Shown here: piece after piece, positions 1 to 8,476 of the stretch
Layout of the letters: every line of letters begins with the position of its first letter
Numbering within the stretch: the stretch's first letter is position 1
DNA from: Bacteroidetes bacterium RIFCSPLOWO2_12_FULL_37_12
Lineage (GTDB): Bacteria; Bacteroidota; Bacteroidia; 2-12-FULL-37-12
Assembly (NCBI GenBank): GCA_001769655.1
Contig: MEPC01000034.1
Coordinates: 45,599-109,598, forward strand
Direction: 5' to 3'
Length of the DNA: 64,000 bases
Position numbers and translations under genes: made by a program
Notes under the pieces: generated by a model
The model's database searches: none
Told to the model about the DNA's origin: nothing
Seen by the model: only the letters and a program-made list of their open reading frames with translations

Positions 1-3
1 AAA

Positions 4-22
4 TGGTTAGATGGTTAGATTT
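4..22. repeat. 8-bp tandem repeat (TGGTTAGA type), left edge
   Basis: Two copies of the 8-mer TGGTTAGA at the window edge, just beyond the 3' end of the histidine kinase gene. The same unit forms longer arrays near 3.0, 6.65, 17.0 and 51.65 kb, so this belongs to a dispersed intergenic repeat family. Confidence 0.6.
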
Positions 23-1067
23 GTGCCAAGGTAAAGCCAAAGGTAGAGCCAACCCCTTCGGTGCTTCTTACATTAATGGTCTGGTGATGTGCTTCTATTA
101 TATGTTTGACAATAGCCAATCCAAGTCCGGTGCCACCTTGTTCCCTGGAACGATTTTTGTCCACCCTGTAAAAACGCTCAAATAATCTGGGCAAATGTTC
201 CTGCGCAATCCCGATACCGTTATCCGAGATTTCCACCAGCACATTTTCATCCATATCATAAATTCCCACGAGGGTTTCACCGCTGGTACTACCATATTTT
301 ATAGAATTGATAATTAAATTATTCAACACCTGGCGTATGCGTTCCTTGTCTGCTGATACCATAAATACAGTGTGACACCCGGGTTTAAAATTCAATTTTA
401 TTTTATTATTCTCCGCCATCCGCAGTAGTGATTCAAATACTTCTGAAACCAACCCTGTAATATTAAATACTTCTTTTTCCATCCGGAATTCATAACTCTC
501 TAACTGAGAAATCAATTCAAGGTCTTCAATGATGGCGTTAAGGCGGTCAATATTTTGTGATGCTTTTTTTAAATAATCAGTACTAATTTTTGCCTCATTC
601 CAGCCATGGTCAATCAGGGTTTCGATATAACCCTGGATATTAAAAACAGGGGTTTTCAATTCGTGAGAAACATTGCTAAGAAATTCTTTTCTGTATTTTT
701 CAAGTTTTTTCAATTGTACAAATTCCTGCTCCTGGCTGGAAGTCCAACGGAGCACTTCTTCTTCCATTTCGGAGATAATATCTTTATTCATAGCATCTTT
801 TTCAGGTGTATTGCTTTTCTGACTCTTCCGTTGATGAATTGTTTTATAGATTAATTTTATTTTCCTATAGATAAAACGATTCAGCGCTGTTGAAAAAATA
901 ATATAGGTTGCGATGAAAATTAAAAACGGAGTAGCAATAATGTATATGAGATAATAATTTTCATGGAAAAAATGATGAAGTATAAACAAAACAAGAAACA
1001 AAAAAGCGGCAGTAATAACCGAACCAAGGATGACGATTTCGGAAGGGGTTGGATTTTTGTTGTACAT
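15..1067 (-). CDS. PhoR-like sensor histidine kinase
   Basis: Membrane sensor kinase that should autophosphorylate on His and pass phosphate to the response regulator encoded immediately upstream. From the start chosen here there are two N-terminal transmembrane segments (about residues 11-32 and 39-58), a charged linker, a HisKA domain with phospho-acceptor His at about residue 135 in the motif SNVSHELKTP, and a HATPase domain with an N box, DNGIGI G1 motif and GGTGLGL G2 motif. No periplasmic sensor or PAS domain is obvious, so the input signal is unknown. An in-frame ATG at 1103 would add 12 residues encoded by a REP-like repeat; the ATG at 1067 (MYNKNPTPSE) gives the usual Bacteroidota PhoR N-terminus and is preferred. 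Known family members of this type often sense phosphate or envelope state; that role is inference. Confidence 0.9.
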   Translation of the reverse strand: MYNKNPTPSEIVILGSVITAAFLFLVLFILHHFFHENYYLIYIIATPFLIFIATYIIFSTALNRFIYRKIKLIYKTIHQRKSQKSNTPEKDAMNKDIISEMEEEVLRWTSSQEQEFVQLKKLEKYRKEFLSNVSHELKTPVFNIQGYIETLIDHGWNEAKISTDYLKKASQNIDRLNAIIEDLELISQLESYEFRMEKEVFNITGLVSEVFESLLRMAENNKIKLNFKPGCHTVFMVSADKERIRQVLNNLIINSIKYGSTSGETLVGIYDMDENVLVEISDNGIGIAQEHLPRLFERFYRVDKNRSREQGGTGLGLAIVKHIIEAHHQTINVRSTEGVGSTFGFTLAQI

Positions 1068-1094
1068 AGAGAGGGGTAATAAATTTATTATGAA

Positions 1095-1137
1095 AGACCT
1101 CACCCCAGCCCCTCTCCAAAATGGAGAAAGGGTTAGG
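1095..1137. repeat. REP-like hairpin (CCCCTCTCC...GGAGA)
   Basis: Copy of a dispersed element containing AGACCTCACCCC followed by an imperfect inverted repeat (CTCTCCA-AAA-TGGAGA). Related copies lie at 7375-7415 and, inverted, at 41258-41299. This copy sits between the response regulator and kinase genes and could modulate read-through or message stability between them. Confidence 0.7.
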
Positions 1138-1172
1138 ATTCCGTCATACCATATGTGCCATTTGCGGCACTA

Positions 1173-1853
1173 TCAGAAATCAAAACTGTATCCGGTGCCT
1201 TTGCTGGTTTTTATATTTTTTTCTCCGATTTTTTCACGAAGGTTTCTAACATGTACATCGAGGGTGCGGTCACCAACTACAATTTCATTTCCCCAAATCC
1301 TGGAATAAATTTCTTCACGGACAAAAACCTTCCCTGGTTTTGTCGCCAGCAACATGAGTAAATCAAATTCTTTTTTGGTTAGTTCCACTTCCGTACTTTT
1401 TTTAGTAACCTTTCTTTCTTCGGGAAATATTTTTAAATCTCCGAGTGAAATAGTTTGAGCCAAGCCGCCTTCTTTTCTTTTACGTTTCAACAGGGCATTA
1501 ATTCTTGCTGAAAGTACTCTTGGTCGTACCGGTTTTGTAATATAATCATCGGCACCAACATTAAATCCCGCAAGTTCGGAGTATTCCTCATTACGAGCTG
1601 TAAGAAAAATGATAAAGGTATCATCAAACTCTTTTTCTTCTCTCAATTTACGGCAAACTTCCACTCCATCCATTCCACTCATCATGATATCGAGTATGAT
1701 TAGCGCAGGATGAATGGTGTGTGCCACTTCGAGCGCTTTTTTTCCATCTGAAGCAGTAAAAATATTGTATCCTTCTTTCTTAAGATTGTAAGAAACAAAC
1801 TCAAGAATATCGGGTTCGTCGTCAACAATGAGTATTTTGGGTGTAGATATCAT
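1173..1853 (-). CDS. OmpR/PhoB-family response regulator
   Basis: Two-component transcription factor of 226 residues. The receiver domain (about 1-125) has the acidic pair D11/D12, phospho-acceptor D55 in LDIMMSGMDG, T85 and K107 in ITKPVRP. The DNA-binding domain (about 130-226) is an OmpR-type winged helix, with LTKKEFDLL in the first half and a recognition region around DRTLDVHVRNLREKIG. It lies between the rhomboid gene (one base between its ATG and the rhomboid stop) and the cognate kinase gene, in one minus-strand operon. All receiver catalytic residues are present, so it should be phosphorylation-controlled. Confidence 0.93.
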   Translation of the reverse strand: MISTPKILIVDDEPDILEFVSYNLKKEGYNIFTASDGKKALEVAHTIHPALIILDIMMSGMDGVEVCRKLREEKEFDDTFIIFLTARNEEYSELAGFNVGADDYITKPVRPRVLSARINALLKRKRKEGGLAQTISLGDLKIFPEERKVTKKSTEVELTKKEFDLLMLLATKPGKVFVREEIYSRIWGNEIVVGDRTLDVHVRNLREKIGEKNIKTSKGTGYSFDF

Positions 1854-1854
1854 G

Positions 1855-2481
1855 TTAAAAACACCAGGGACAAATAATGGTTAAAAAGTTATAACAAAAT
1901 TCCGGGAAAAAAATTAGCGTAAATACAATTCCGAATAAGGCGCCATACAAATGGGCATCATGGTTTATATTATCGGTTTTATTTTTTGCTGAATAAATGG
2001 TATATATCATATAGAGTACTCCAAATACTATAGCCGGTACCGGAAAGAAGAAAAAAATCCAGATTTTACTCATAGGGTCGTAAAGAATATTCATAAAAAT
2101 AACTGCAGAGACAGCACCGGAAGCGCCCAATGACGAATATCCCGATACGTTTTTATATTTAAGATATGTTGGGATTGATGAAACCACTATGGCAAGTAAA
2201 TAGAAAGCCATGTAAAAAACAGCTCCCAGAAAGACGTTGTCCTTGCATAAATATTCAAAAAATATTACGGTTCTCTCCCCAAAAAAATAGAGGGTAATCA
2301 TATTAAAAATAAGATGATTCAGATCGCCGTGTAAAAAACCGGAAGTTATAAACCGGAAATATTCTTTCCGGGTACGAATTTGCACCGGGTCGAAAATCAG
2401 TTTTTGCATCAATCCATAATTCTGAAGACACAAAAAACTGATGACACACGTAAGGAGAATGAGGACGGTGTTTATGGACAT
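1855..2481 (-). CDS. Rhomboid family intramembrane serine protease
   Basis: Predicted polytopic membrane protease of 208 residues that would cleave transmembrane substrates. The rhomboid signature is visible: HGDLNH at 51-56 in the early membrane region, the catalytic serine S121 in GASG (119-122), and catalytic histidine H177 in the last helices, so the Ser-His dyad looks intact. Length is typical for a bacterial six-helix rhomboid. It is the first gene of a minus-strand operon with the response regulator and kinase. The shared operon suggests membrane proteolysis feeding into or controlled by the two-component system, but that link is inference. Confidence 0.9.
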   Translation of the reverse strand: MSINTVLILLTCVISFLCLQNYGLMQKLIFDPVQIRTRKEYFRFITSGFLHGDLNHLIFNMITLYFFGERTVIFFEYLCKDNVFLGAVFYMAFYLLAIVVSSIPTYLKYKNVSGYSSLGASGAVSAVIFMNILYDPMSKIWIFFFFPVPAIVFGVLYMIYTIYSAKNKTDNINHDAHLYGALFGIVFTLIFFPEFCYNFLTIICPWCF

Positions 2482-2484
2482 GGG

Positions 2485-2580
2485 TTAGAAATTAGTCATT
2501 GGTCATTGGAAATTAGACATTGATCCTTGGTAATTGGATGTTGGATGTTAGTAATTTGAAATTAGTAATTGGATTTGAAT
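2485..2580. repeat. Degenerate intergenic repeat (ATTAGTAATTGGA type)
   Basis: AT-rich array of related short units (TTGGTCATTGG, TTGGTAATTGG, TTGGATGTTGGATGTTAG) upstream of the rhomboid operon. Similar strings recur upstream of the genes at 31231 and 33906. No promoter motif was identified inside it. Confidence 0.5.
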
Positions 2581-2732
2581 ACCCGAAATTAAATAATTAG
2601 TTACCGTAATAAAATTTTTCCAAAGATAATGGAAAGAAATCGAAATGTTGAACGTGTAAGAAATGTGACTTTTTGAAAAACTTATTCTACCGCTATCGCC
2701 TAATTTTATATCATAATTAAACCAAGAAAACC

Positions 2733-2951
2733 ATGAAAACACTATATACAATTACCAGAATAGAAAAAGCTGTTAGAAAGCAATTGGCAGACCGATTGGG
2801 AAATTTTTACCTGATTGCCTGGCTAATAACTTTGGTAACAGTTTTTGTAATGTCATGTTCTTCTTCGCATGACAAATTGATAGACCAACGATTCAAAAAA
2901 CACGCAAGCAATAAGTCGTTTAAGGCGTATTATAGTATTCAGATGAGGTAG
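2733..2951 (+). CDS. Small hypothetical membrane protein
   Basis: Open frame of 72 residues preceded by an A-rich leader. The protein has a basic N-terminus (EKAVRKQLADR), one hydrophobic segment (about residues 27-42) and a basic tail (QRFKKHASNKSFKAYYS). A cysteine follows the hydrophobic segment (VMSCSSS), resembling a lipobox, but the long N-terminal region makes a classical lipoprotein unlikely. It is the only gene on the plus strand in this part and stands alone. No family recognised. Coding status is uncertain because of its short length. Confidence 0.4.
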   Translation: MKTLYTITRIEKAVRKQLADRLGNFYLIAWLITLVTVFVMSCSSSHDKLIDQRFKKHASNKSFKAYYSIQMR

Positions 2952-2960
2952 GGGGAAGTA

Positions 2961-2999
2961 GTTGGGTGGTTAGATGGTTGGATGGTTGGATGGTTAGAT
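2961..2999. repeat. 8-bp tandem repeat array
   Basis: About four to five units of TGGTTGGA/TGGTTAGA immediately downstream of the stop of the DUF5606 gene (its stop codon is at 2999 on the minus strand). Same family as the 6618-6710 array. Confidence 0.7.
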
Positions 3000-3529
3000 T
3001 ACCCTCCTCTTTTTGGTGACATAAATACTCTTTTTACCTGAGGATCGTGGGTGCCTACTTTTGCAGTTTCTTTAACAAAGGACGTGTGAACTTTTTCTTC
3101 GGGTTTTTGAATTTCTACCGGTTTACCTTCTTCGGTAGAAACCGTTTCTTTTTTCACCCAGTATTCCGGTTCATTTTTCAGCATATTGAACCAATTGATA
3201 ACTTTTTTAATGTCAGAATCATGTACTCTCTCCTCATCATAATCAGGAACAACCGTTTTAAAAAAGTTTTTCAACGATGTAGAATCAGATTTAGGATCAA
3301 CCGGCTCGATTCCTTTTTCTTTAATTTGAGTCAATACTTCTGAAAGCAGTTTTTCATTTTCTTTGGTGAAAATGCTGACTTCTTCCAATAAAACTACACG
3401 GTGGCTGATGGAATAAAAATTCCTTTTTTTATCCACTAATGATTCAGCAACAAAACCGCCTTTTGCCTGGGAGATGACTTTAAAAAGTCCATTTACTCCG
3501 GGAATATAACAGATGCTTTTCAGATTCAT
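2999..3529 (-). CDS. DUF5606 domain-containing protein
   Basis: 176 residues. The N-terminal half matches the Bacteroidota DUF5606 pattern as I recall it: an opening MNLK..CYIPGVNGLFKVI, then a beta-rich stretch with SLVDKKRNFYSI, and a helical part with LKNFFKTVVPDYDEERVHDSDIKKVINWFNML. The C-terminal tail (about 125-176) is charged and probably disordered. No catalytic motif is visible; the fold and name come from family knowledge and the function is unknown. A -7 element (TACATTTG on the minus strand) lies five bases before the start codon, suggesting a leaderless or near-leaderless message. Confidence 0.85.
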   Translation of the reverse strand: MNLKSICYIPGVNGLFKVISQAKGGFVAESLVDKKRNFYSISHRVVLLEEVSIFTKENEKLLSEVLTQIKEKGIEPVDPKSDSTSLKNFFKTVVPDYDEERVHDSDIKKVINWFNMLKNEPEYWVKKETVSTEEGKPVEIQKPEEKVHTSFVKETAKVGTHDPQVKRVFMSPKRGG

Positions 3530-3534
3530 GGGTG

Positions 3535-3542
3535 CAAATGTA
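3535..3542 (-). promoter_or_regulatory. Bacteroidota -7 element, DUF5606 gene
   Basis: Minus-strand TACATTTG, a match to TAnnTTTG, ends five bases upstream of the ATG at 3529. No clear -33 TTTG was found. Confidence 0.45.
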
Positions 3543-3572
3543 CTAAAATAATTCAGGTATTAAAATAAAGTG

Positions 3573-3618
3573 AGGTGATGGGATGATGGAATGATGGAAT
3601 AATGGAATGATGGAATGA
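3573..3618. repeat. Tandem repeat GATGGAAT
   Basis: About five units of the 8-mer GATGGAAT with small variants between the asnS stop and the DUF5606 promoter region. Same period as the TGGTTAGA arrays but a different unit. Confidence 0.7.
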
Positions 3619-3659
3619 TTCGTAAAGCAGTTTCTGAAGGGTATTCATTATCAATTTTT

Positions 3660-5048
3660 TCAAAACGCTGCCTCTTTCGGCGCTCGTGGGAATGGAATAA
3701 CATCTCTGATATTACTCATACCGGTAGCAAACAAAACTAACCGTTCAAAGCCAAGTCCGAAGCCGGAATGAACACAGGTTCCAAACCGCCGTGTATCGAG
3801 ATACCATCCTAAATTTTTTTCGTCTATTTTCATTTCACGGATCCGGTTTACTAATTTCTCGTAATTCTCCTCCCGCTGTGAACCACCAATGATTTCACCG
3901 ATACCGGGAAAAAGAATATCCATGGCGCGAACTGTTTTTCCATCTTCGTTTTGTTTCATGTAAAATGCTTTGATATCTTTAGGATAGTCGGTAAGAATAA
4001 CCGGTGTTTTAAAATGTTCTTCTACCAAAAAGCGTTCGTGTTCTGATTGCAGGTCGGAGCCCCACTGAATTTGTAATTCAAATTTTTTTCCGGATTTCTG
4101 AATAATATCCATGCCTTCCGTATAGGTAAGATGCCTGAAATTATTTTGTGTCACGAACCTCAGTTTTTCAATCAGGGTTGAATCATACATTTTATTCAAA
4201 AATTCCAGGTCTTCTTTATTATTATCCAGCACAAACTGTATAAGATATTTCAAAAAATCTTCCGCCAATCTCATATTATCTTTCAGGTCATAGAATGCCA
4301 TTTCCGGTTCAATCATCCAGAATTCAGAAAGGTGGCGGGTGGTATTGGAATTTTCCGCCCGAAAAGTAGGACCAAAGGTGTAAATTTCAGAAAGCGCAAG
4401 TGCACCGAGTTCACCTTCCAACTGACCCGAAACGGTCAGATACGTTTCTTTCCCGAAAAAATCTTTTGCGAAATCAATATCCCCGTTGGGGGTTTTAAGA
4501 GGATTTTTCAAATCCATTGCGGTGACACGAAACATAGCGCCTGCTCCTTCACAATCAGAGCCGGTAATAATAGGAGTGTGCAAATAATAAAATCCGCGTT
4601 TATGAAAAAATTCATGAATGGCATACGCCAGGGAATGGCGTATGCGAAAAACGGCGCCGAACGTATTGGTACGGAAGCGCAAATGTGCAATTTCACGCAG
4701 AAACTCAAGGGAATGTCCTTTTTTCTGAAGGGGATAAACGGCGGGATCCGAAGCGCCAAGAATCTCAATGCTGTCTGCCTGAATTTCCACCGGTTGTCCG
4801 GAGCCCGTGGATGCCACTAACTTTCCAGTGACACTGATGCAGGCACCTGTTTGAGCCGACATTAATAATTCTTTGGGAAATTTTTGTGCATCCGCAACAA
4901 TTTGCAGGTTGGCAAGACAAGAGCCATCATTTAAGGCGATAAAACTTACATTTTTACCGGTACGGTTACTGCGAACCCAGCCCTTGGAAGTGACTTCCTG
5001 AGAAACGGGAGAGGTAGAGAGAAGGGATTTGATTTTGGAGTGGGGCAT
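3660..5048 (-). CDS. asnS: Asparagine--tRNA ligase
   Basis: Class II aminoacyl-tRNA synthetase that charges tRNA-Asn in the cytoplasm. At 462 residues it has the usual bacterial AsnRS length. The N-terminal OB-fold anticodon-binding domain covers about 1-115 ([21 protein letters not shown]). The catalytic domain carries motif 2 ([19 protein letters not shown]) and motif 3 ([15 protein letters not shown]), and ends with the typical DVIPFPRAP. The FWMIEPE context separates it from AspRS. It contains three copies of the GTGWCAC motif (4149, 4522, 4828). Divergent from rpoN. Confidence 0.96.
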   Translation of the reverse strand: MPHSKIKSLLSTSPVSQEVTSKGWVRSNRTGKNVSFIALNDGSCLANLQIVADAQKFPKELLMSAQTGACISVTGKLVASTGSGQPVEIQADSIEILGASDPAVYPLQKKGHSLEFLREIAHLRFRTNTFGAVFRIRHSLAYAIHEFFHKRGFYYLHTPIITGSDCEGAGAMFRVTAMDLKNPLKTPNGDIDFAKDFFGKETYLTVSGQLEGELGALALSEIYTFGPTFRAENSNTTRHLSEFWMIEPEMAFYDLKDNMRLAEDFLKYLIQFVLDNNKEDLEFLNKMYDSTLIEKLRFVTQNNFRHLTYTEGMDIIQKSGKKFELQIQWGSDLQSEHERFLVEEHFKTPVILTDYPKDIKAFYMKQNEDGKTVRAMDILFPGIGEIIGGSQREENYEKLVNRIREMKIDEKNLGWYLDTRRFGTCVHSGFGLGFERLVLFATGMSNIRDVIPFPRAPKEAAF

Positions 5049-5065
5049 GGGGGGTGGAGAAAAGC

Positions 5066-5096
5066 TATATGGTTATATGGTTAAATGGTTAAAAAA
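5066..5096. repeat. 8-bp tandem repeat array
   Basis: Three to four units of TATGGTTA/AATGGTTA between the divergent asnS and rpoN genes. Member of the TGGTTAGA family. Confidence 0.65.
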
Positions 5097-5125
5097 TAAG
5101 AGCGAAAGATATAAAAATTATTTCT

Positions 5126-5133
5126 TACCTTTG
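5126..5133 (+). promoter_or_regulatory. Bacteroidota -7 element, rpoN
   Basis: TACCTTTG matches TAnnTTTG and ends four bases before the rpoN ATG at 5138. Transcription starting about 7 bases downstream would give a leaderless message. Confidence 0.45.
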
Positions 5134-5137
5134 TTCT

Positions 5138-6613
5138 ATGCAAAAACTCGGCTTAAAACAATCACTTCTTCAGAAACTTACTCCTCAGCAAATTCAGTTT
5201 ATAAAGTTGCTACAGATTCCTACTATGTCACTTGAAACGCGTATTGAGCAGGAACTGGAAGAAAACCCTTTACTAGAGGCAACTCTTGATTCACCTACTG
5301 AAACGTCCGAAGAAGAAAATTCAGCCGAAGATTCATTTGATGATAATGGAAATGATGAAAGCGATGTAAAATCAAATGACGACGATGAGATTGATCTTGG
5401 AGATTATTTGAGGGACGATGACATAAGTGGATACAAGATGCAGGGAGATGGAAACTATTCGGAAGATGAGGATAGAGAAACCATGCCGATTCCGTTACAA
5501 CAAACCTTTCAGGATAGTTTGACTAACCAGCTTGGATTTTTGAGATTAAATGAAAAGGAAGATAAAATTGCTGAACAATTGCTGGGAAGCATAGAAGAAG
5601 ACGGATATATTCGCAGGCCTCTTTCCTCTATGGCTGATGACCTCGCTTTTTCTCAAAACATCAATGCCACTGTAGAGGATTTTGAAAAAGTCCTTGCCAA
5701 AATTCAGGGATTTGAGCCGGCAGGGATTGCGGCGAGGGATTTACGTGAATGTTTGCTATTGCAATTGAGACGAAAAGTAGAAGAAGAAACCATCATTATT
5801 GCCACTAAAATCGTTGAGAATTATTTTGATGAATTTACAAAAAAACACTACGAAAAAATTCAAAAAAATCTTACGATAAGCGATGAATTGCTAAAGGAAG
5901 CGCTCACCCAAATCACTCATTTGAATCCAAAACCCGGTGATTCCGGCTCAGGCAACCGTCTGCAAACCATCATTCCTGATTTTATTCTAATTAATAACGA
6001 TGGACAGCTTGAAATACATTTGAATTCCAAAAATGCTCCGCAACTGCGAATTTCAAATGCTTATTCCGATTTGATGGATACCTATAGCAAAAGTGACAAA
6101 AAAGACAAAAAGATGAAGGAAGCGGTTTTTTTTGTAAAGCAAAAATTAGATGCCGCCAAATGGTTTATTGATGCCATCAATCAACGCCAACAGACCTTAA
6201 TGAAAACCATGCAGGCAATTGTAAATTATCAACGATCCTATTTTCAAGAGGGTGATGAAACCAAGCTACGTCCCATGATATTAAAAAATATTGCTGATAT
6301 TATTCAAATGGATATATCTACCGTTTCACGGGTAGTAAACAGTAAGTTTGTTCAAACAGATTTTGGAATCATTCCACTGAAATATTTCTTTTCGGAAGGC
6401 ATCAGTACCGATGAAGGCGAAGACGCAAGTAGCCGGGAAGTTAAAAGCATTTTAGGGCAACTGATTTCAGAAGAAGATAAACACAAGCCGTTGCCTGATG
6501 ATGAGCTGGCAAAGTTGCTTAACCAGAAGGGATATAATATAGCGCGCAGGACTATTGCCAAATACAGGGAAAAATTGAATATTCCGGTGGCGAGATTGAG
6601 GAAGGAGATGTGA
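5138..6613 (+). CDS. rpoN: RNA polymerase sigma-54 factor
   Basis: Alternative sigma factor that recognises -24/-12 promoters and needs AAA+ activators. The 491-residue protein has the glutamine/leucine-rich region I (QKLTPQQIQFIKLLQIP at about 8-24), an acidic low-complexity region II (about 45-115), the core-binding domain, and a C-terminal DNA-binding part ending in the RpoN box ARRTIAKYREKLNIP. Length and order are normal for the family. No bEBP activator gene is in this window. Its ATG is four bases after a TAnnTTTG element. Confidence 0.96.
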   Translation: MQKLGLKQSLLQKLTPQQIQFIKLLQIPTMSLETRIEQELEENPLLEATLDSPTETSEEENSAEDSFDDNGNDESDVKSNDDDEIDLGDYLRDDDISGYKMQGDGNYSEDEDRETMPIPLQQTFQDSLTNQLGFLRLNEKEDKIAEQLLGSIEEDGYIRRPLSSMADDLAFSQNINATVEDFEKVLAKIQGFEPAGIAARDLRECLLLQLRRKVEEETIIIATKIVENYFDEFTKKHYEKIQKNLTISDELLKEALTQITHLNPKPGDSGSGNRLQTIIPDFILINNDGQLEIHLNSKNAPQLRISNAYSDLMDTYSKSDKKDKKMKEAVFFVKQKLDAAKWFIDAINQRQQTLMKTMQAIVNYQRSYFQEGDETKLRPMILKNIADIIQMDISTVSRVVNSKFVQTDFGIIPLKYFFSEGISTDEGEDASSREVKSILGQLISEEDKHKPLPDDELAKLLNQKGYNIARRTIAKYREKLNIPVARLRKEM

Positions 6614-6617
6614 GGGG

Positions 6618-6710
6618 GTGATTGGATGTTGGATGGTTAAATGGTTAGATGGTTAGATGGTTAAATGGTTAGATGGTTAAATGGTTAAATGGTTAGATGG
6701 TTAGATGGAG
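6618..6710. repeat. 8-bp tandem array (TGGTTAGA/TGGTTAAA) reaching into next ORF
   Basis: Longest copy of this family: about ten units of TGGTTAGA, TGGTTAAA and TTGGATGT variants. Units contain ATGG in register, and the apparent start codon of the downstream membrane protein (6689) is one of these ATGs, so the array encodes its first six residues (MVRWLD). Confidence 0.85.
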
Positions 6711-7363
6711 AACGTACAATAAATAACTATATCAATACACGTATTGCAAAAACTTTGTCGGTCGTTTTTCATCCTTTGCTGATGCCGACTTATCTATATG
6801 CCATTTTATCGGGTGTTATTCCGGGAATTTCTACTTCCGGTGGGATTACCGGTTTCATTCAAAGAGATGCTGTGTATATGATTTTGCTGCTGATGTTTTT
6901 GGTCACCTTCCTTCTGCCTTTGATTTGTGTCATTCTGCTTTTCAAAACCATCCGTTTTTCAAAACTCGAATTAGGCGATAAATCTCAACGCATTGTCCCT
7001 TTATTTTATACCACCCTTTTTTATATACTGAACTTATACATGTTTTCCAGGCAGTTTTCGTTCGGCGATATTTTTATCCGCATTCTTGCAGGAATCACCG
7101 CGGCGGTGATTGTAACGTTTATCCTTTCGTTTTTCAGTAAAATCAGTTTGCATTCTGTGGGGGCGGGAGGTCTTATGGGGTTTTTATTTTTCTTCCGATT
7201 TTATCTGCCGCATTTATTACCATTGTGGATTTTTTGTGTGGCAGTGTTACTTGCCGGTTTAATAGTTTCCGCGCGGCTTGCTTTGCAGTGTCACACTTTG
7301 AAGGAGGTAACGCTTGGGTTTTTGGTGGGGATGTGTGGGGGTGGGGCGTTGGGCTGGGGGTGA
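6689..7363 (+). CDS. PAP2-like integral membrane protein
   Basis: Predicted polytopic membrane protein of 224 residues with about five to six hydrophobic helices. The N-terminal SVVFHPLLMPTYLYAIL and the C-terminal ARLALQCHTLKEVTLGFLVG resemble the PAP2/undecaprenyl-diphosphatase-related family commonly found in Bacteroidota; the C-terminal His would correspond to the SR...H motif. The classical KXXXXXXRP first motif is not clear, so catalytic activity is doubtful. Homologues usually start a few residues before the FHPLLMPTY segment; here the only upstream ATG is inside the tandem repeat, giving an unusual MVRWLD leader. Separated from rpoN only by the repeat, so co-transcription is possible. 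Confidence 0.7.
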   Translation: MVRWLDGERTINNYINTRIAKTLSVVFHPLLMPTYLYAILSGVIPGISTSGGITGFIQRDAVYMILLLMFLVTFLLPLICVILLFKTIRFSKLELGDKSQRIVPLFYTTLFYILNLYMFSRQFSFGDIFIRILAGITAAVIVTFILSFFSKISLHSVGAGGLMGFLFFFRFYLPHLLPLWIFCVAVLLAGLIVSARLALQCHTLKEVTLGFLVGMCGGGALGWG

Positions 7364-7374
7364 GTAATACTAAA

Positions 7375-7415
7375 AGACCTCACCCCAACCCCTCTCCAAA
7401 AAAATGGAGAGGGGC
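7375..7415. terminator. REP-like hairpin between convergent genes
   Basis: AGACCTCACCCC followed by CCCCTCTCCA-7 nt loop-TGGAGAGGGG, a strong inverted repeat. It lies between the convergent PAP2-like and RlpA-like genes and probably terminates transcription from both sides. Same family as 1095-1137 and 41258-41299. Confidence 0.65.
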
Positions 7416-7444
7416 TATAAATTAGTTTTCAAAAAACAAAATAC

Positions 7445-7816
7445 CTATTTTCCTTTCTTATAATTCTCTACTGCCACAATTTTCACTTTGGCTGTTCCCG
7501 ATTTAATCAGTCCGATTTTTTTTGCGGCTTTTTTTGACAGGTCAATAATGCGACCCTTAACAAAAGGACCTCTGTCGTTGATTCTTACAACTACACTTTT
7601 GCCATTATCAAGATTCGTAACCTTTACCATGCAGTTAAAGTTTAGTGTTTTATGAGCGGCGGTAAGTTTGCGTTTGGAAAAGATTTCCCCGTTGGCAGTT
7701 TTTTTACCATGAAAATCATCGCCGTACCAGGAAGCCACACCGGTTTCGGTATAGAGAGACCTGGAGCAGGAGAAAAGGAAGAGGGTGAGAAAGGAGAAAA
7801 GGAGAAATGGTTTCAT
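7445..7816 (-). CDS. RlpA-like lipoprotein (double-psi beta-barrel)
   Basis: Secreted lipoprotein of 123 residues with a signal peptide and a lipobox ending in FLFSC (Cys about 17). The mature part is a single RlpA-like double-psi beta-barrel: [21 protein letters not shown], the central [10 protein letters not shown] and the conserved [18 protein letters not shown]. In characterised RlpA proteins this domain is a lytic transglycosylase acting on denuded glycan at the septum; here the D/H residues of the fold are retained. No SPOR domain is present, unlike E. coli RlpA. Convergent with the PAP2-like gene, divergent from the YwqK-like gene. Confidence 0.88.
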   Translation of the reverse strand: MKPFLLFSFLTLFLFSCSRSLYTETGVASWYGDDFHGKKTANGEIFSKRKLTAAHKTLNFNCMVKVTNLDNGKSVVVRINDRGPFVKGRIIDLSKKAAKKIGLIKSGTAKVKIVAVENYKKGK

Positions 7817-7840
7817 GTACCAAAAGTCAGAAATATTTTG

Positions 7841-7848
7841 TAATTTTG
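7841..7848 (+). promoter_or_regulatory. Bacteroidota -7 element, YwqK-like gene
   Basis: TAATTTTG matches TAnnTTTG and ends 19 bases before the ATG at 7868. No convincing -33 element. Confidence 0.45.
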
Positions 7849-7867
7849 TACGAAAGAAAAATATTTT

Positions 7868-8281
7868 ATGAAATCAAAATTATTCTTAGTATGCATTATA
7901 CTTTTTCCAGTCCTTTTAATGGCACAGGAAAATAGTTCATCATCCAAAATAAATAAAACCGACCGCAAAGGGCGCAAGACCGGTTGGTGGCAGTATTATC
8001 ACGCAAATTCAACGACAGTTGCCACGGAAGGAACATACATAAAAGGTATGCGGGATGGAGAGTGGAAAGAATACACGAAAGATGGAAAATTACAACAGGT
8101 TGGTTTTTTTAAAGAAGACAAGTTCAGTGGCACCTGGAAATATTTTGATGCGAATGGAAAAGTTGTTAATGAACGTTCCTATAAGGATGGTAAATTAGAT
8201 GGGGAGAACAGGTCGTATAGTCCGGATGGGAATTTGTTGAAGGTTACTGTATTTAAGGGTGGGAATGAGGTGAAGAAATGA
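7868..8281 (+). CDS. Secreted MORN/YwqK-type repeat protein
   Basis: 137 residues with a signal peptide (about 1-19, ending VLLMAQ). The mature protein has four to five MORN/YwqK-like units of about 23 residues with the W..Y....G....G.Y..G..DGEW pattern, for example [20 protein letters not shown] and [11 protein letters not shown]. Such repeats form extended beta-sheets; in Bacteroidota they are mostly periplasmic or surface proteins of unknown role, often labelled YwqK-family antitoxin by automatic annotation. No toxin partner is adjacent, so an antitoxin role is not supported here. Confidence 0.8.
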   Translation: MKSKLFLVCIILFPVLLMAQENSSSSKINKTDRKGRKTGWWQYYHANSTTVATEGTYIKGMRDGEWKEYTKDGKLQQVGFFKEDKFSGTWKYFDANGKVVNERSYKDGKLDGENRSYSPDGNLLKVTVFKGGNEVKK

Positions 8282-8424
8282 TTGGGCGTTGGTGTACCAA
8301 ACCAACTCAGGTTTTAGAAAAAAACATATAACACTAAACAAAAAATGAATAATAACCAAGTACTCACTTCCTTTGACATTAATTATTTTTTGTTATATGT
8401 TATTTATTTTTTCGAAAATCTGTT

Positions 8425-8432
8425 TATCTTTG
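8425..8432 (+). promoter_or_regulatory. Bacteroidota -7 element, deaminase gene
   Basis: TATCTTTG matches TAnnTTTG, 44 bases before the ATG at 8477. Confidence 0.5.
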
Positions 8433-8476
8433 GTATAGTGGGGATTGTTAGTTTGTAATTCCTAATTGTGTCCTAT

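Noticed and set aside
1155-1361. Plus-strand open frames around 1.0-1.4 kb
   Set aside because: They overlap the response regulator gene and a REP-like repeat; no coding support.
4332-4820. 162-residue open frame opposite asnS
   Set aside because: Shadow of a strongly conserved gene; no family features.
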